NCBI GenBank assembly: GCA_004356335.1 | Contig: SMXP01000133.1 | Coordinates: 1-12,323, forward strand | Reading direction: 5' to 3' | Length of the DNA: 12,323 bases | From: Alphaproteobacteria bacterium | GTDB lineage: Bacteria; Pseudomonadota; Alphaproteobacteria; SMXP01 | In this document: positions 6,168 through 12,323 of the stretch, piece after piece | Position numbering within the stretch: position 1 is the stretch's first letter | Layout: every line of letters begins with the position of its first letter | The notes under the pieces: model-generated | What the model was told of the DNA's origin: nothing | What the model saw: the letters and a program-made list of their open reading frames with translations, nothing else | Database searches by the model: none | Program-made: the position numbers and the translations under genes

Positions 6168-7961
6168 ATGGCCGCGACAAACGCTTATGCGATTACGGAT
6201 CATACGTTCGATGTGGTGGTGGTAGGCGCCGGCGGTGCGGGCTTGCGCGCCACCATGGGCGCGGCACAAGCGGGCCTACGGACCGCTTGCATCACCAAGG
6301 TGTTTCCCACCCGTTCTCATACGGTCGCCGCCCAAGGCGGAATTTCCGCCTCGCTTGGCAATATGGGCGAAGATGATTGGCGCTGGCATATGTATGACAC
6401 GGTCAAAGGCGCCGATTGGTTGGGCGACCAAGATGCCATCGAATATTTGTGCAAGGAGGCGCCCGCCGCGGTCTATGAGCTGGAACATTTCGGCGTGCCG
6501 TTTTCCCGCACCGAAGACGGCAAGATTTATCAACGGGCCTTCGGCGGCATGACGTCCAATTACGGCGAAGGCATCGTGCAGCGCACCTGTGCCGCCGCCG
6601 ACCGCACCGGTCACGCCATGCTGCATACGCTTTACGGGCAATCGCTGCGCTACGACGCCCTATTCTTTATCGAATTTTTCGTGCTCGATTTGATTATGGA
6701 GGACGGCGTGTGCCGCGGTGTCATGGCATGGAATCTGGACGACGGCACCATTCATCGGTTTCGCGGACAAAAGACCATCCTGGCAACGGGCGGTTATGGC
6801 CGTGCGTATTTTTCCTGCACCTCGGCCCATACCTGCACCGGCGACGGTAACGGCATGGTGTTGCGCGCCGGTCTGCCGCTGCAGGATATGGAATTCGTTC
6901 AGTTCCACCCCACCGGCATTTACGGCGCGGGCATGTTGATCACCGAAGGCGCGCGCGGCGAAGGCGGCTATCTGGTGAATTCGGAAGGCGAGCGGTTTAT
7001 GGAGCGTTATGCCCCAAGCGCCAAAGATCTCGCCTCGCGCGATGTGGTCAGCCGGTCCATGACCATGGAGATTCGCGAAGGACGCGGCGTCGGGCCCGAA
7101 AAAGATCATCTCTACCTTCATCTGGATCATCTGGATCCGGATGTGGTGGCCGAACGGCTGCCGGGCATTTCCGAATCGGCGCGCATTTTTGCCGGTGTCG
7201 ATGTGTCGAAGGAGCCGATTCCGGTTCTGCCCACGGTGCATTACAATATGGGCGGTATTCCCACTAATCATCACGGCGAAATGATCATTCGCGACGGCGA
7301 CGATCCCGACAAACTGGTGCCCGGTCTCATGGCGATTGGCGAAGCGGCCAGCGTGTCGGTTCACGGCGCCAATCGTTTGGGCTCGAATTCATTGATCGAT
7401 CTGGTGGTGTTTGGGCGGGCGGCGGCACTGCGCTGCGCCGAGACATTGGAAGCGGACGCCAAGCAACCGGATCTGCCAACGGATGCCGGTGACGATTGTT
7501 TGGCGCGGCTCGATCGTTTTCGCCATGCCAAAGGCGATATACCGACCGCCGAGCTGAGACTGCGCATGCAGCGGGTCATGCAAAACAATTGTGCGGTATT
7601 CCGCACCGGCGAGATATTGGCCGAGGGCAAGGATCTGATTGCCGAGGTCTATGACGCCATGCCGGATATCGCGGTGAGCGATCGGTCGATGATTTGGAAT
7701 TCCGATTTGGTGGAAACTTATGAATTCGACAATCTCATCCGCCAGTCTATTGTCACCATGAATGCCGCCGCGAACCGGACCGAAAGCCGCGGCGCCCACG
7801 CCCGCGAAGACTATCCGGACCGCGATGATAAAAACTGGATGAAACATTCGCTCGCCTGGGTCGATGAAGCCGGCCTGGTGCGGCTCGATGACCGGCCGGT
7901 CCACGCCTATACGCTGACCGACGAGATAAGCTATATCGAACCCAAGAAACGGGTGTATTGA
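6168..7961 (+). CDS. sdhA: succinate dehydrogenase flavoprotein subunit
   Basis: SdhA carries covalent FAD and oxidises succinate to fumarate on the cytoplasmic face of complex II. The 597-residue length is typical. The dinucleotide-binding VVVGAGGAGLRA is at 17-28. The FAD attachment residue is His51 in TRSHTVAAQGGISASLGN. The substrate site is marked by FHPTGIYGAGMLITEGARGEGG and by HGANRLGSNSLIDLVVFGRA with Arg403. The C-terminal KNWMKHSLAW is characteristic of SdhA. The start at 6168 has only a weak purine stretch upstream (ATAAG) and lies 6 bases after the sdhD stop, so translation is probably coupled to sdhD. Fumarate reductase FrdA is the main alternative, but the SdhC/SdhD anchors next to it argue for the succinate-oxidising enzyme. 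Very secure. Confidence 0.98.
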   Translation: MAATNAYAITDHTFDVVVVGAGGAGLRATMGAAQAGLRTACITKVFPTRSHTVAAQGGISASLGNMGEDDWRWHMYDTVKGADWLGDQDAIEYLCKEAPAAVYELEHFGVPFSRTEDGKIYQRAFGGMTSNYGEGIVQRTCAAADRTGHAMLHTLYGQSLRYDALFFIEFFVLDLIMEDGVCRGVMAWNLDDGTIHRFRGQKTILATGGYGRAYFSCTSAHTCTGDGNGMVLRAGLPLQDMEFVQFHPTGIYGAGMLITEGARGEGGYLVNSEGERFMERYAPSAKDLASRDVVSRSMTMEIREGRGVGPEKDHLYLHLDHLDPDVVAERLPGISESARIFAGVDVSKEPIPVLPTVHYNMGGIPTNHHGEMIIRDGDDPDKLVPGLMAIGEAASVSVHGANRLGSNSLIDLVVFGRAAALRCAETLEADAKQPDLPTDAGDDCLARLDRFRHAKGDIPTAELRLRMQRVMQNNCAVFRTGEILAEGKDLIAEVYDAMPDIAVSDRSMIWNSDLVETYEFDNLIRQSIVTMNAAANRTESRGAHAREDYPDRDDKNWMKHSLAWVDEAGLVRLDDRPVHAYTLTDEISYIEPKKRVY

Positions 7962-7998
7962 GGGTGCGGCAAAGGAACGGAGGCAAAAGGACAAGCGA

Positions 7999-8793
7999 AT
8001 GGTCGAACTGAGACTACCGAAAAATTCGCGGGTTAAAAAAGGCAAGCACTGGCCCGCGCCCGACAATAAGGACGGCAACCGCCCGCCGCGCACCCGCACC
8101 TATCGGGTCTATCGGTGGAGCCCGGACGACAGCGACAACCCGTGCCTCGACACTTATGAAGTGGATCTCGACACGTGCGGCCCCATGGTGTTGGACGGGC
8201 TCATTAAGATCAAAAACGAAATCGATCCCACACTGACGTTTAGGCGGTCGTGTCGCGAAGGCGTGTGCGGCTCGTGCGCCATGAATGTGGACGGCAGCAA
8301 CACGCTCGCCTGCACCAAAGCCATGGATGAGATCAAAGGCGACGTCAAAATCTATCCCCTGCCCCATACCCAAGTGGTTAAGGATTTGGTGTCGGACCTG
8401 ACGAATTTTTATGCGCAATATGCCTCTATCGAGCCGTGGCTCCATACGGATACGCCCGCACCGGAAAAGGAATGGCGGCAAAGCGAGGAAGATCGCGCCA
8501 AGCTCGACGGCCTTTACGAATGCGTCATGTGTGCGTGTTGTTCCACTGCTTGCCCCAGCTATTGGTGGAATTCAGAACGCTATTTGGGCCCGGCCGTTTT
8601 GCTTCAGGCCTATCGTTGGCTGATTGACAGCCGCGATGAAGCAGCCGGCGAACGGCTCGACAATTTGGAAGACCCGTTCCGGCTTTATCGCTGTCACACC
8701 ATCATGAACTGCGCCAATACCTGCCCCAAAGGGTTGAACCCGGCCAAAGCCATCGCCAAAATCAAAAAAATGATGGTTGCGCGGGAAGTTTAA
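7999..8793 (+). CDS. sdhB: succinate dehydrogenase iron-sulfur subunit
   Basis: SdhB passes electrons from FAD to ubiquinone through three Fe-S clusters. In this 264-residue protein the [2Fe-2S] ligands are C85, C90, C93 and C105 (SCREGVCGSC then LAC). C175, C178, C181 and C242 fit the [4Fe-4S] cluster, and C185, C232 and C238 the [3Fe-4S] cluster (CVMCACCSTACPSYWWN and CHTIMNCANTCPKGLNP). An additional Cys180 sits inside the motif, as often seen in this subfamily. The start is supported by AAAAGGA at 7985-7991 and by GGAGG at 7979-7983. A basic N-terminal extension (residues 1-30) precedes the ferredoxin domain, as in alphaproteobacterial and mitochondrial SdhB. It is the last gene of the operon and converges on the cysteine synthase gene, with 48 bases between the two stops and no clear hairpin plus T-tract terminator. 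Confidence 0.97.
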   Translation: MVELRLPKNSRVKKGKHWPAPDNKDGNRPPRTRTYRVYRWSPDDSDNPCLDTYEVDLDTCGPMVLDGLIKIKNEIDPTLTFRRSCREGVCGSCAMNVDGSNTLACTKAMDEIKGDVKIYPLPHTQVVKDLVSDLTNFYAQYASIEPWLHTDTPAPEKEWRQSEEDRAKLDGLYECVMCACCSTACPSYWWNSERYLGPAVLLQAYRWLIDSRDEAAGERLDNLEDPFRLYRCHTIMNCANTCPKGLNPAKAIAKIKKMMVAREV

Positions 8794-8841
8794 GGGCAGT
8801 GGATCACGTCCGGCGATGACAGTTTTGGTTCCGGCGCCAGC

Positions 8842-9870
8842 CTAACCCACCACGCTTTTGAAGGTTACCCCTTCCAACCAATCCGGGTACGGAAGGTTCT
8901 TCGATTTGAGGAAAGCCGGGTTCCACATTTTGGACATATAGCGATGGCCCCCGTCGGCAAGAATGGTGACGATGGTATGTCCCGGTCCTAATTCCCGCGC
9001 CAGGCGTACCGCGCCGGCAAGATTGATGCCGGTCGACAGGCCCATGCACAGCCCGTCTTTTTTCAGCAAATCGAATGTGATGGGCAACGCCTCTTCGTCG
9101 GGCACCTGAAATGCCATGTCGATGGGCGCGTCTTCCAAATTTTTTGTAATGCGGCCCTGGCCGATCCCCTCGCTGATGGATGTGCCTTCGGATTTCAATT
9201 CGCCGATCGTGTAATAACTGTACAGGGCGGCGCCCATGGGATCGGCCACGGCAATCTTGATATCGGAATTGCGTTCCTTGAGCGCCATGGCGACGCCGGC
9301 CAGGGTGCCGCCGGTCCCCACCGAACAGACGAAGCCGTCCACCTTGCCGTTGGTCTGCTGCCAAATCTCGGGCCCGGTTGTCTGGATGTGAGCGTAGCGA
9401 TTGGCCGTGTTGTCGAATTGATTGGCCCAGATCGCCCCTTTGGAGTCGACTTGGTCCAATTCCTTGGCCAGGCGCTCCGACACATGTACGTAATTATTGG
9501 GGTCCTTATAGGGCACCGCCGGGACCTCTTTCACCTCGGCCCCACACAGGCGCAGCATGTCTTTTTTCTCTTCCGACTGGTTGTCCGGAATCACGATCAC
9601 CGTGCGGTAACCCCGTGCATTGCCCACAAGGGCCAGACCGATGCCCGTATTGCCCGCGGTGCCTTCCACCACCACGCCGCCGGGGCGCAGTTCGCCGCGC
9701 TTTTCCGCATCTTCAATGATAAACAGAGCGGCCCGGTCCTTAACCGATCCCCCGGGGTTCAAAAACTCCGCTTTTCCGAGTATTTCGCAGCCCGTCTCTT
9801 GCGACAGCCGATCCAGGCGGATCAAGGGGGTATTGCCTATGGCGCGGGTGAAACCGTCGCGGATGTCCAT
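8842..9870 (-). CDS. cysK: cysteine synthase family PLP enzyme (O-acetylserine sulfhydrylase-like)
   Basis: A 342-residue fold-type-II PLP enzyme expected to make cysteine from O-acetylserine and sulfide. It has IGNTPLIRL at 11-19, the PLP lysine K44 in NPGGSVKDRAA, the substrate loop EGTAGNTGIGLA (69-80), QFDNTANRYAH at 151-161, and the phosphate-binding GTGGTLAG at 185-192. EGTAGNTG and QFDNTANRxAHIxTTGPEIW are, as I recall, the style of the cysteine-synthase-like proteins found in alphaproteobacteria and fungal mitochondria rather than classical E. coli CysK. The pyridine-nitrogen Ser position of classical CysK is Gly here (ILADGGHRY, 304-311). CGGAG lies about 8 bases before the ATG on this strand. 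Divergence from cysE supports a cysteine biosynthesis role. Cystathionine beta-synthase activity is an alternative that the sequence cannot exclude. Confidence 0.9.
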   Translation of the reverse strand: MDIRDGFTRAIGNTPLIRLDRLSQETGCEILGKAEFLNPGGSVKDRAALFIIEDAEKRGELRPGGVVVEGTAGNTGIGLALVGNARGYRTVIVIPDNQSEEKKDMLRLCGAEVKEVPAVPYKDPNNYVHVSERLAKELDQVDSKGAIWANQFDNTANRYAHIQTTGPEIWQQTNGKVDGFVCSVGTGGTLAGVAMALKERNSDIKIAVADPMGAALYSYYTIGELKSEGTSISEGIGQGRITKNLEDAPIDMAFQVPDEEALPITFDLLKKDGLCMGLSTGINLAGAVRLARELGPGHTIVTILADGGHRYMSKMWNPAFLKSKNLPYPDWLEGVTFKSVVG

Positions 9871-10012
9871 ACATTTTCTCCGGGAATTCGCGCTTTTTCG
9901 CCCACGTTTTGGCCAAATCTCGCGACTTGTGTTGATCCCCTACCTACTGTTCCTATATGGGGGTTTCAAGGTAAGCTTTGTGAGGCGGGCGCGAGGGCCC
10001 TCAAAGACGTTC
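9871..10012. promoter_or_regulatory. divergent cysK/cysE promoter region with imperfect palindrome
   Basis: This 142-base spacer separates the two divergent cysteine genes and must contain both promoters. An imperfect inverted repeat has arms TTGATCCCC (9932-9940) and GGGGGTTTCAA (9959-9969). A possible + strand promoter overlaps it, with TTGATC at 9932-9937 and TATATG at 9954-9959 separated by 16 bases. A repressor or activator site shared by the two genes is plausible, for example for an Rrf2-family or LysR-family cysteine regulator. No regulator gene is present in the window, and the motif does not match a consensus I can name with confidence. Confidence 0.35.
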
Positions 10013-10714
10013 ATGAAACGCATATACGATCACTTATACGATGAAATCCACTCTTATGTGGACCGAGACCCCGCAGTGCGCTCGCTCTGGGAGGTTTTTT
10101 TCACCTATCCGGGTTTTCACGCGGTGCTATGGCACCAGTTGGCCCACTGGCTTCATGGCCACCGGCTTTATTTCATCGCGCGGGTGATCAGTGCGCTTGG
10201 CCGTTGGCTGACGGGTATTGACATTCATCCCGGCGCCCAAATCGGCCGTCGCCTGTTTATCGACCACGGCACCGGCGTGGTGATCGGCGAAACCACAATC
10301 ATCGGCGATGACGTGACGCTCTATCAGGGGGTCACTTTGGGCGGCACCACCCTGGAGAAGGGTAAACGCCATCCCACTTTGGAGGATGGCGTGATCATCG
10401 GCTCCGGGGCGCAAGTCTTGGGACCGTTCACCGTGGGCGCCAATGCCCGCATCGGCGCCAATTCGGTGGTGCTCAAAGAAGTGCCGCCGTGTGCCACGGT
10501 CATCGGTATTCCCGGTCGCGTGGTGCGGACCGGCAAGTTGCGCGACGGCAAATGTTTTGACGCTTACGGAACCCCGGTCAAGGATTTCGACGACGCAACG
10601 GCGGCGCTGGACACGGAGCTCAAGCGGGATTTTGAAATCCTCAAAGGACAAATCGCAGAACTCGAGGCGCGCATAGAAAAATTGAGCCGCACGCGCGAGG
10701 ACGAAGACGCCTAG
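10013..10714 (+). CDS. cysE: serine O-acetyltransferase, short form
   Basis: CysE transfers acetyl from acetyl-CoA to serine, giving O-acetylserine for cysteine synthase. The chosen ATG at 10013 gives 233 residues, the short CysE form (E. coli is about 273). The frame is open upstream to 9620, but that part lies antisense over the PLP enzyme gene and is unlike CysE. An alpha-helical N-terminal domain (about 1-65) contains DPAVRSLWEVFFTYPGFHAVLWHQ, read here as DPAVRSLWEVFF and TYPGFHAVLWHQ. A left-handed parallel beta-helix of hexapeptide repeats follows (about 70-170). The catalytic Asp/His pair corresponds to D70 (GIDIHPGA) and H85 (FIDHGTGVVIGE). YQGVTLGGT and GKRHPTLEDGVIIGSGA are acetyl-CoA-site motifs. 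The C-terminus has a heptad-like helix (about 199-226) and ends in an acidic REDEDA tail. No strong Shine-Dalgarno is visible. Confidence 0.93.
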   Translation: MKRIYDHLYDEIHSYVDRDPAVRSLWEVFFTYPGFHAVLWHQLAHWLHGHRLYFIARVISALGRWLTGIDIHPGAQIGRRLFIDHGTGVVIGETTIIGDDVTLYQGVTLGGTTLEKGKRHPTLEDGVIIGSGAQVLGPFTVGANARIGANSVVLKEVPPCATVIGIPGRVVRTGKLRDGKCFDAYGTPVKDFDDATAALDTELKRDFEILKGQIAELEARIEKLSRTREDEDA

Positions 10715-10751
10715 GGTCCTTCCGGTTTTGATAGAATCAAAACCGGACCCT
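10713..10751. repeat. first hairpin of intergenic mosaic repeat; possible bidirectional terminator
   Basis: CCGGTTTTGAT (10722-10732) and ATCAAAACCGG (10736-10746) form a perfect 11-bp stem with a 3-base loop. Beyond a four-base bulge on the left side, AGGGT (10713-10717) pairs with ACCCT (10747-10751). The stem overlaps the cysE stop codon and lies between convergent genes, so it could end transcription from either side. No uninterrupted T tract follows, which makes a classical rho-independent terminator uncertain. Confidence 0.6.
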
Positions 10752-10767
10752 AAGGTGTTGTTTTGTC

Positions 10768-10811
10768 GTGTTTCCGGACGGAAAACCGGTATCCACTTTT
10801 CCTGGAAACAC
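10768..10811. repeat. second hairpin of RIME-like intergenic mosaic repeat
   Basis: GTGTTTCC (10768-10775) pairs with GGAAACAC (10804-10811). Inside, GGAAAA (10780-10785) pairs with TTTTCC (10797-10802) around an 11-base loop. The octamer AAAACCGG occurs here and in the first hairpin. The sequence strongly resembles dispersed palindromic intergenic repeats (RIME-type mosaic elements) that I recall from Rhizobiales and related alphaproteobacteria. The tail to 10858 continues without a gene. Copy number cannot be judged from one window, so the family assignment rests on recognition rather than on repeated copies. Confidence 0.6.
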
Positions 10812-10858
10812 TCTAAGTCGCCATCCCGTTCCTTTAAAAATCAGATCGTGCCCGCGCT

Positions 10859-12322
10859 TCATGTCGGGCGCGACGGCGCCTCGATGGTTGGCGCCGCGTT
10901 GGGATCGAGCGGCACGATTTTGTTGTCCACATCGGTCGGTCCCACCACATTGTTGAGGAACGACTTCAACCGGACAAAACGCAAGATCCCCTCGGACCCG
11001 AAACGTGTGCCGCCCAAGCCCGAAAAGCCGAAGGATTCATTGGGCACGTCATTGACAAAGGCAGTGAGCGACCCGTCATTGATGCTGATGGCGCCGGCAT
11101 TCATGCGCCGCGCCACGGCCATGGCTTCCTCTGCGGAGCCGGCAAACACCGATCCGCTCAGGCCATAGATCGTATCATTGGCCAGTGCGATGGCTTCATC
11201 GACGGTTTTGAATTTCATGATGGGGATGACCGGTCCAAAGGTTTCCTCCGTCATCACCTTCATGTCGTGATTGACATGGGTCAGCACGGTGGGCTCGATC
11301 CATTTTCCGCCTTTTTCGATGATCTTGCCGCCGGTTAAAATCTTGGCGCCTTTGGCCACCGCATCATCCAAATGATCTTGAATGATGCTCGCTTGTTTTT
11401 CGAAAATCAGCGGGCCCAAGTGACCCTGTTCCAACCGATCAATGTTGAGGGTTACCCCTTTGGCTTTTTCCACCACTTTGTCGACGAATTCATCGTGGAT
11501 CGAGTCCGCCACATAGATGCGTTCCAGAGACTGGCAGGCCTGGCCCGTGGCCCCCACGGAGGCGCGCAAAACGCACGAGGTGGCCGCTTCCATATTGGCG
11601 CTTTCTAGCACAATGGCCGGGTCCTTGCCGCCCAGTTCGAGAAACGCCGGGATAAAATTGCGCGCGGCGGCTTCCCCCACAATACGCCCGGTGCGCACGC
11701 TGCCGGTAAACACGACCAAGTCCACGTGATTGATCAATTCGGCACCGGTTTCGCCCGGCCCCATGACAAAATCAAAAACCTCGGCCAGTTTCGGAACCTG
11801 CGCCAGGGCGGCCCGGACGGGTTCGACGAAGCGCGGGTTCACTTCGCTCGGTTTGGCCACAACCGCCGACCCTGCCAACAAGGCCGGCACCGAGTCGAAC
11901 ATGATCAGGAGGAACGGAAAGTTCCACGGGCCGATACAACCGACCACTTCATAGGGCACCCATTGGCCGCTGCCTTCGATACCGGGCAACATGGCGGGCC
12001 GCGGTGCCGGGTCGACCAGCATCTTACGCGCGTCACCGGCCATGCGCTCGACCAGGGGCGTAAGATAAGCCACTTCGTATTCGGCGATGGCGGCGCGCGC
12101 CTCGTCGGTTTTGAGTGCGCCGGCGATGGCGGCGAAATTTTCGGTCACCGCGGCGGCAAATTCCTGCAGCACCGCAATGCGTCCCTCCACGCCTAAGGCG
12201 GCCCATTCCGCTTGGCCGCTGCGCACCCGCGCGCAGGTTTCGCGGACTTGGTCGGCCGTGGCTTGGGTGAATTCGTAATCATATTCGCCGGTATAGGCGT
12301 TGCGTACCGAAATGACCGTCAT
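10859..12322 (-). CDS. NAD(P)-dependent aldehyde dehydrogenase family protein, starting at window edge
   Basis: A member of the aldehyde dehydrogenase superfamily, which oxidises an aldehyde to a carboxylic acid with NAD(P)+. The 487 residues include GPWNFPF with oxyanion Asn134 (131-137), the cofactor lysine K157 in VAKPSE, and FTGSVRTGR at 205-213. The general base is Glu229 in LELGGKDPA and the nucleophile is Cys263 in GQACQS. TEETFGPVIPI lies towards the C-terminus. The ATG is at 12320-12322, one base from the window end, so its Shine-Dalgarno cannot be seen and a start further upstream is possible. The N-terminus VRNAYTGEYDYEF looks natural for the family. The gene converges on cysE across the repeat. 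Neighbours inside the window do not reveal the substrate. The catalytic class is secure and the physiological aldehyde unknown. Confidence 0.92.
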   Translation of the reverse strand: MTVISVRNAYTGEYDYEFTQATADQVRETCARVRSGQAEWAALGVEGRIAVLQEFAAAVTENFAAIAGALKTDEARAAIAEYEVAYLTPLVERMAGDARKMLVDPAPRPAMLPGIEGSGQWVPYEVVGCIGPWNFPFLLIMFDSVPALLAGSAVVAKPSEVNPRFVEPVRAALAQVPKLAEVFDFVMGPGETGAELINHVDLVVFTGSVRTGRIVGEAAARNFIPAFLELGGKDPAIVLESANMEAATSCVLRASVGATGQACQSLERIYVADSIHDEFVDKVVEKAKGVTLNIDRLEQGHLGPLIFEKQASIIQDHLDDAVAKGAKILTGGKIIEKGGKWIEPTVLTHVNHDMKVMTEETFGPVIPIMKFKTVDEAIALANDTIYGLSGSVFAGSAEEAMAVARRMNAGAISINDGSLTAFVNDVPNESFGFSGLGGTRFGSEGILRFVRLKSFLNNVVGPTDVDNKIVPLDPNAAPTIEAPSRPT

Positions 12323-12323
12323 G

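Noticed and set aside
6660..8099. Two long minus-strand frames opposite sdhA and the start of sdhB
   Set aside because: They are low-complexity translations of the complementary strand with no family signature. The plus-strand genes are certain.
8794..8841. Rho-independent terminator between sdhB and the cysteine synthase gene
   Set aside because: Only short CCGGCG repeats are visible. I found no stable hairpin followed by a T tract on either strand.
9620..10012. N-terminal extension of cysE from an upstream ATG
   Set aside because: This stretch lies antisense over the PLP enzyme gene and the spacer, and its residues do not resemble CysE. The family-like protein begins at ATG 10013.
9388..10044. 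Plus-strand frame of 218 codons over the cysteine synthase gene
   Set aside because: It is antisense to a well-supported gene, has no recognisable motif, and runs across the divergent promoter region into cysE in another frame.
1..12323. Novel defence, mobile or secondary-metabolite system
   Set aside because: Every sizeable coding region belongs to a known metabolic family. There are no integrase, transposase, nuclease, CRISPR repeat or tRNA-like attachment features that I could recognise.

Overview
The window looks like a chromosomal housekeeping segment from an alphaproteobacterium. The evidence is the SdhC-D-A-B order and protein style, the leuCDB-asd block beside a CoA-ester-lyase and sdh, moderately high G+C with ATG starts, and an intergenic palindromic repeat resembling those of Rhizobiales-type genomes. 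I cannot name the genus. No rRNA, tRNA, CRISPR array, insertion sequence, phage gene or defence system was recognised, and I found no convincing undescribed system.

Left block (+ strand, 1-4235): leuC (its 5' end is cut by the window edge), leuD and leuB encode the isomerase and dehydrogenase steps of leucine biosynthesis. They are followed by asd, the aspartate-semialdehyde dehydrogenase shared by lysine/diaminopimelate, threonine and methionine synthesis. The asd frame is complete in length and keeps its catalytic residues, but one in-frame TAA at 3720-3722 interrupts it. This is the most notable anomaly in the window.

Middle block (+ strand, 4305-8793): an HpcH/HpaI (CitE-like) CoA-ester lyase, preceded by a possible 10-codon mini-ORF whose stop overlaps the lyase start, and then the complete succinate dehydrogenase operon sdhCDAB. 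A 154-base gap with a candidate promoter precedes sdhC. All heme, FAD and Fe-S ligands expected of a functional complex II are present.

Right block: a cysteine-synthase-family gene (- strand, 8842-9870) and a serine acetyltransferase gene cysE (+ strand, 10013-10714) diverge from a 142-base spacer. They would form the two-step serine-to-cysteine route: CysE makes O-acetylserine and the PLP enzyme uses it with sulfide. cysE converges on an aldehyde dehydrogenase gene (- strand) that begins at the right window edge. Between the two lies a compact repeat made of two hairpins. The longest stretches without a gene are 5228-5381 (154 bases, apart from the candidate promoter), 10715-10858 (144 bases, the repeat) and 9871-10012 (142 bases, the divergent cys promoter region).
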